Of a stretch of DNA of 16,892 bases, positions 15,705 to 16,892 are shown in pieces. The stretch comes from DATDCY01 sp031406795 [NCBI: Candidatus Rokuibacteriota bacterium]. Its GTDB lineage: Bacteria > JAUVQV01. Position 1 is the first letter of the stretch. Every line of letters begins with the position of its first letter. The notes under the pieces are model-generated. The model saw nothing but the letters and a program-made list of their open reading frames with translations, had not been told where the DNA came from and did not search any database. The translations under genes and the position numbers were made by a program. Where the stretch lies: positions 1 to 16,892 of the forward strand of contig JANOHV010000237.1 of the NCBI GenBank assembly GCA_031406795.1. The letters are read 5' to 3'.

Positions 15705-16892
15705 TCAACGTTGTCTCGAAGCCGAGGGCCCCAGCAGTCCCTGGGGAATCCAGATTCCAAGCGTCGGGTAGACCCCGCCCTCCGCGTCGAGCCCGGCAGC
15801 GATACCGAGCCGCACGGACAGCGGGAAGACGTACGAAAAATAGAGGTCGAGGCGGATCTCGGCGCCGATTCCGGCGTGCAGTTCGCCCGTTCGGAACGCC
15901 CCGGCGCTCCAGGCTTCGCCGGCGTCGACGAAGAGCGCTCCATGGATGCGACGCAGAAAGAAAGGGGCCGACACGCCGCCGCGTCCGACCTCCAGCAGCG
16001 GGAAGCGGTACTCGAGGCTGGTGAGAAGCGCGCGCTCCCCGCGGAAGCGGTTGGGCGCGTACCCGCGCAGGCGCAGAGTCAGGTCGTCGGGAGCGGTGTC
16101 GATCTCGCCGGCCGTGCTGCCACCCAGGCTGAAAATGCCCTGTTGAGGCGGGCCGCCGCTCACGCTGCCGACGAGCAGGCGGGCCGCAAGCACGTGGCGG
16201 GGTGCGGGAAGCGCGAAGTACTCATTCCAGTCGAGGGTGGTTTGGGTGAAGGTCCGGGTACTGCCGAAGCCCTTCTGGAAATGCTCCAGCCGCAGGTCGA
16301 CCCGGCGGCCTTCGCTCGGGCTGACGGTGAGCGGCCAGCGGTGGGCGTCGGAGGAGGACCAGGCCAGGCGTGTGGAGCCGAGTTGGCCGGTTGCCGGCAA
16401 AACGTCGTCGTCTCCCGGCGATGGCGGCAGGGGGGAGAGCGCGGTGAGTTCGCGGTAGCGATACCCGAGGGCGATCGCCCGGGAGGAGTCGAGGCCAGGG
16501 AAGTCCAGGCCGATGTCGGCGCCGAGGGTGCGGAGACGCTCGCTGTAGTCGGCGCTGGCGCGACCGCGCTTGAGCAGGCCGCCATGCGTGCGGTCAATGT
16601 CCGAGGAGGTCAGGCTCACGGTCGGTCGCAGGCCGGCGTAGGTGTAGTCCAGCCAGTGCATCAGCCGGCCGCTCTCCGGCCCGTACAGGCCGGTGAAGGT
16701 ATAGCGGTGTCGTTGGAGCACATCCTGGCCGCCGGTGATGAGCCCCGCCAGCGTCCCGCTGGCCGGGCTGTATGCCGCCCACGGAAACCAGAGGCGGGGC
16801 AGGATCGTGTCGAGCGGGGAGTAGGCGGTCGATGCCGCCGGCGTTATCGTTCGGGCTGCGGGGTCCTGCCTGCCACCCCGCCGCTGGGGTGG
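15705..16892 (-). CDS. Outer-membrane beta-barrel protein, Omp85/D15-like C-terminal part (partial)
   Basis: At least 395 residues of an open frame run off the right edge of the window; no start codon is needed inside, since the frame stays open to the end. The visible part has alternating strands typical of an outer-membrane barrel. It contains an Omp85 lid-lock-like LRLRGY (RGY at about 276-278), then RALLTSLEYRFPL, ALFVDAGEAW, HAGIGAEIRLDL and a final GVYPTLGIWIP strand, as in bacterial surface antigen (D15) domains. The first visible residues include YSPLDTILPRLWFPW and ITGGQDVLQRHRY, which I associate with barrels attached to an N-terminal TolB-like beta-propeller; that part would lie beyond the window. 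It ends with a short hydrophilic tail (GPSASRQR) rather than an aromatic residue. Function is probably protein or lipid handling in the outer membrane; unproven. Confidence 0.85.
   Translation of the reverse strand, partial: PPQRRGGRQDPAARTITPAASTAYSPLDTILPRLWFPWAAYSPASGTLAGLITGGQDVLQRHRYTFTGLYGPESGRLMHWLDYTYAGLRPTVSLTSSDIDRTHGGLLKRGRASADYSERLRTLGADIGLDFPGLDSSRAIALGYRYRELTALSPLPPSPGDDDVLPATGQLGSTRLAWSSSDAHRWPLTVSPSEGRRVDLRLEHFQKGFGSTRTFTQTTLDWNEYFALPAPRHVLAARLLVGSVSGGPPQQGIFSLGGSTAGEIDTAPDDLTLRLRGYAPNRFRGERALLTSLEYRFPLLEVGRGGVSAPFFLRRIHGALFVDAGEAWSAGAFRTGELHAGIGAEIRLDLYFSYVFPLSVRLGIAAGLDAEGGVYPTLGIWIPQGLLGPSASRQR

Overview
The window is high-GC, gene-dense bacterial DNA. Gene content suggests a Gram-negative anaerobe or facultative anaerobe that uses acetate and similar carboxylates: Acs, ActP/DUF485, a VC_2705-type Na+:solute symporter with its DUF4212 partner, an RnfD homologue, a DUF3330 zinc protein and an Omp85-type outer-membrane barrel. 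A Desulfuromonadota/Geobacter-like lineage fits best, but this rests on family knowledge and no marker gene is present. Nearly all genes lie on the minus strand. The exception is the RnfD-like gene.

In minus-strand transcription order (right to left) the right end holds: the C-terminal part of an Omp85/D15-type barrel protein (gene runs off the window); a short palindromic repeat; a 59-aa DUF3330 zinc protein with a near-perfect Shine-Dalgarno; and a Sir2-family protein whose catalytic residues are mostly replaced. Then follows carboxylate module B: a cNMP-CBS-DUF294 putative nucleotidyltransferase, a DEDDh exonuclease (DnaQ-like), DUF4212, a VC_2705-type symporter, a 97-aa membrane protein and a YihY/BrkB-family membrane protein. 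A lone RnfD-like gene on the plus strand converges on yihY with 20 bp between the stops. Divergent from it is module A: a second cNMP-CBS-DUF294 protein, DUF485, ActP and Acs, closed by a strong rho-independent terminator. An isochorismatase-family hydrolase with its own extended -10 promoter lies at the left end.

The central theme is a duplicated architecture: a soluble sensor/nucleotidyltransferase-like protein (cNMP + 2 CBS + GlnD-like DUF294) placed before a small membrane subunit plus a large sodium:solute symporter. The two sensor proteins align without gaps from the cNMP domain into the nucleotidyltransferase motif. Both are preceded, about 170-220 bp upstream, by the same inverted repeat GTTACC-NN-TTGTAAC. 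I infer a coordinated system that controls carboxylate uptake and activation. Module A feeds acetate directly to Acs, whose acetylatable lysine is conserved. The neighbouring Sir2 homologue looks catalytically degenerate and so is a doubtful Acs deacetylase.
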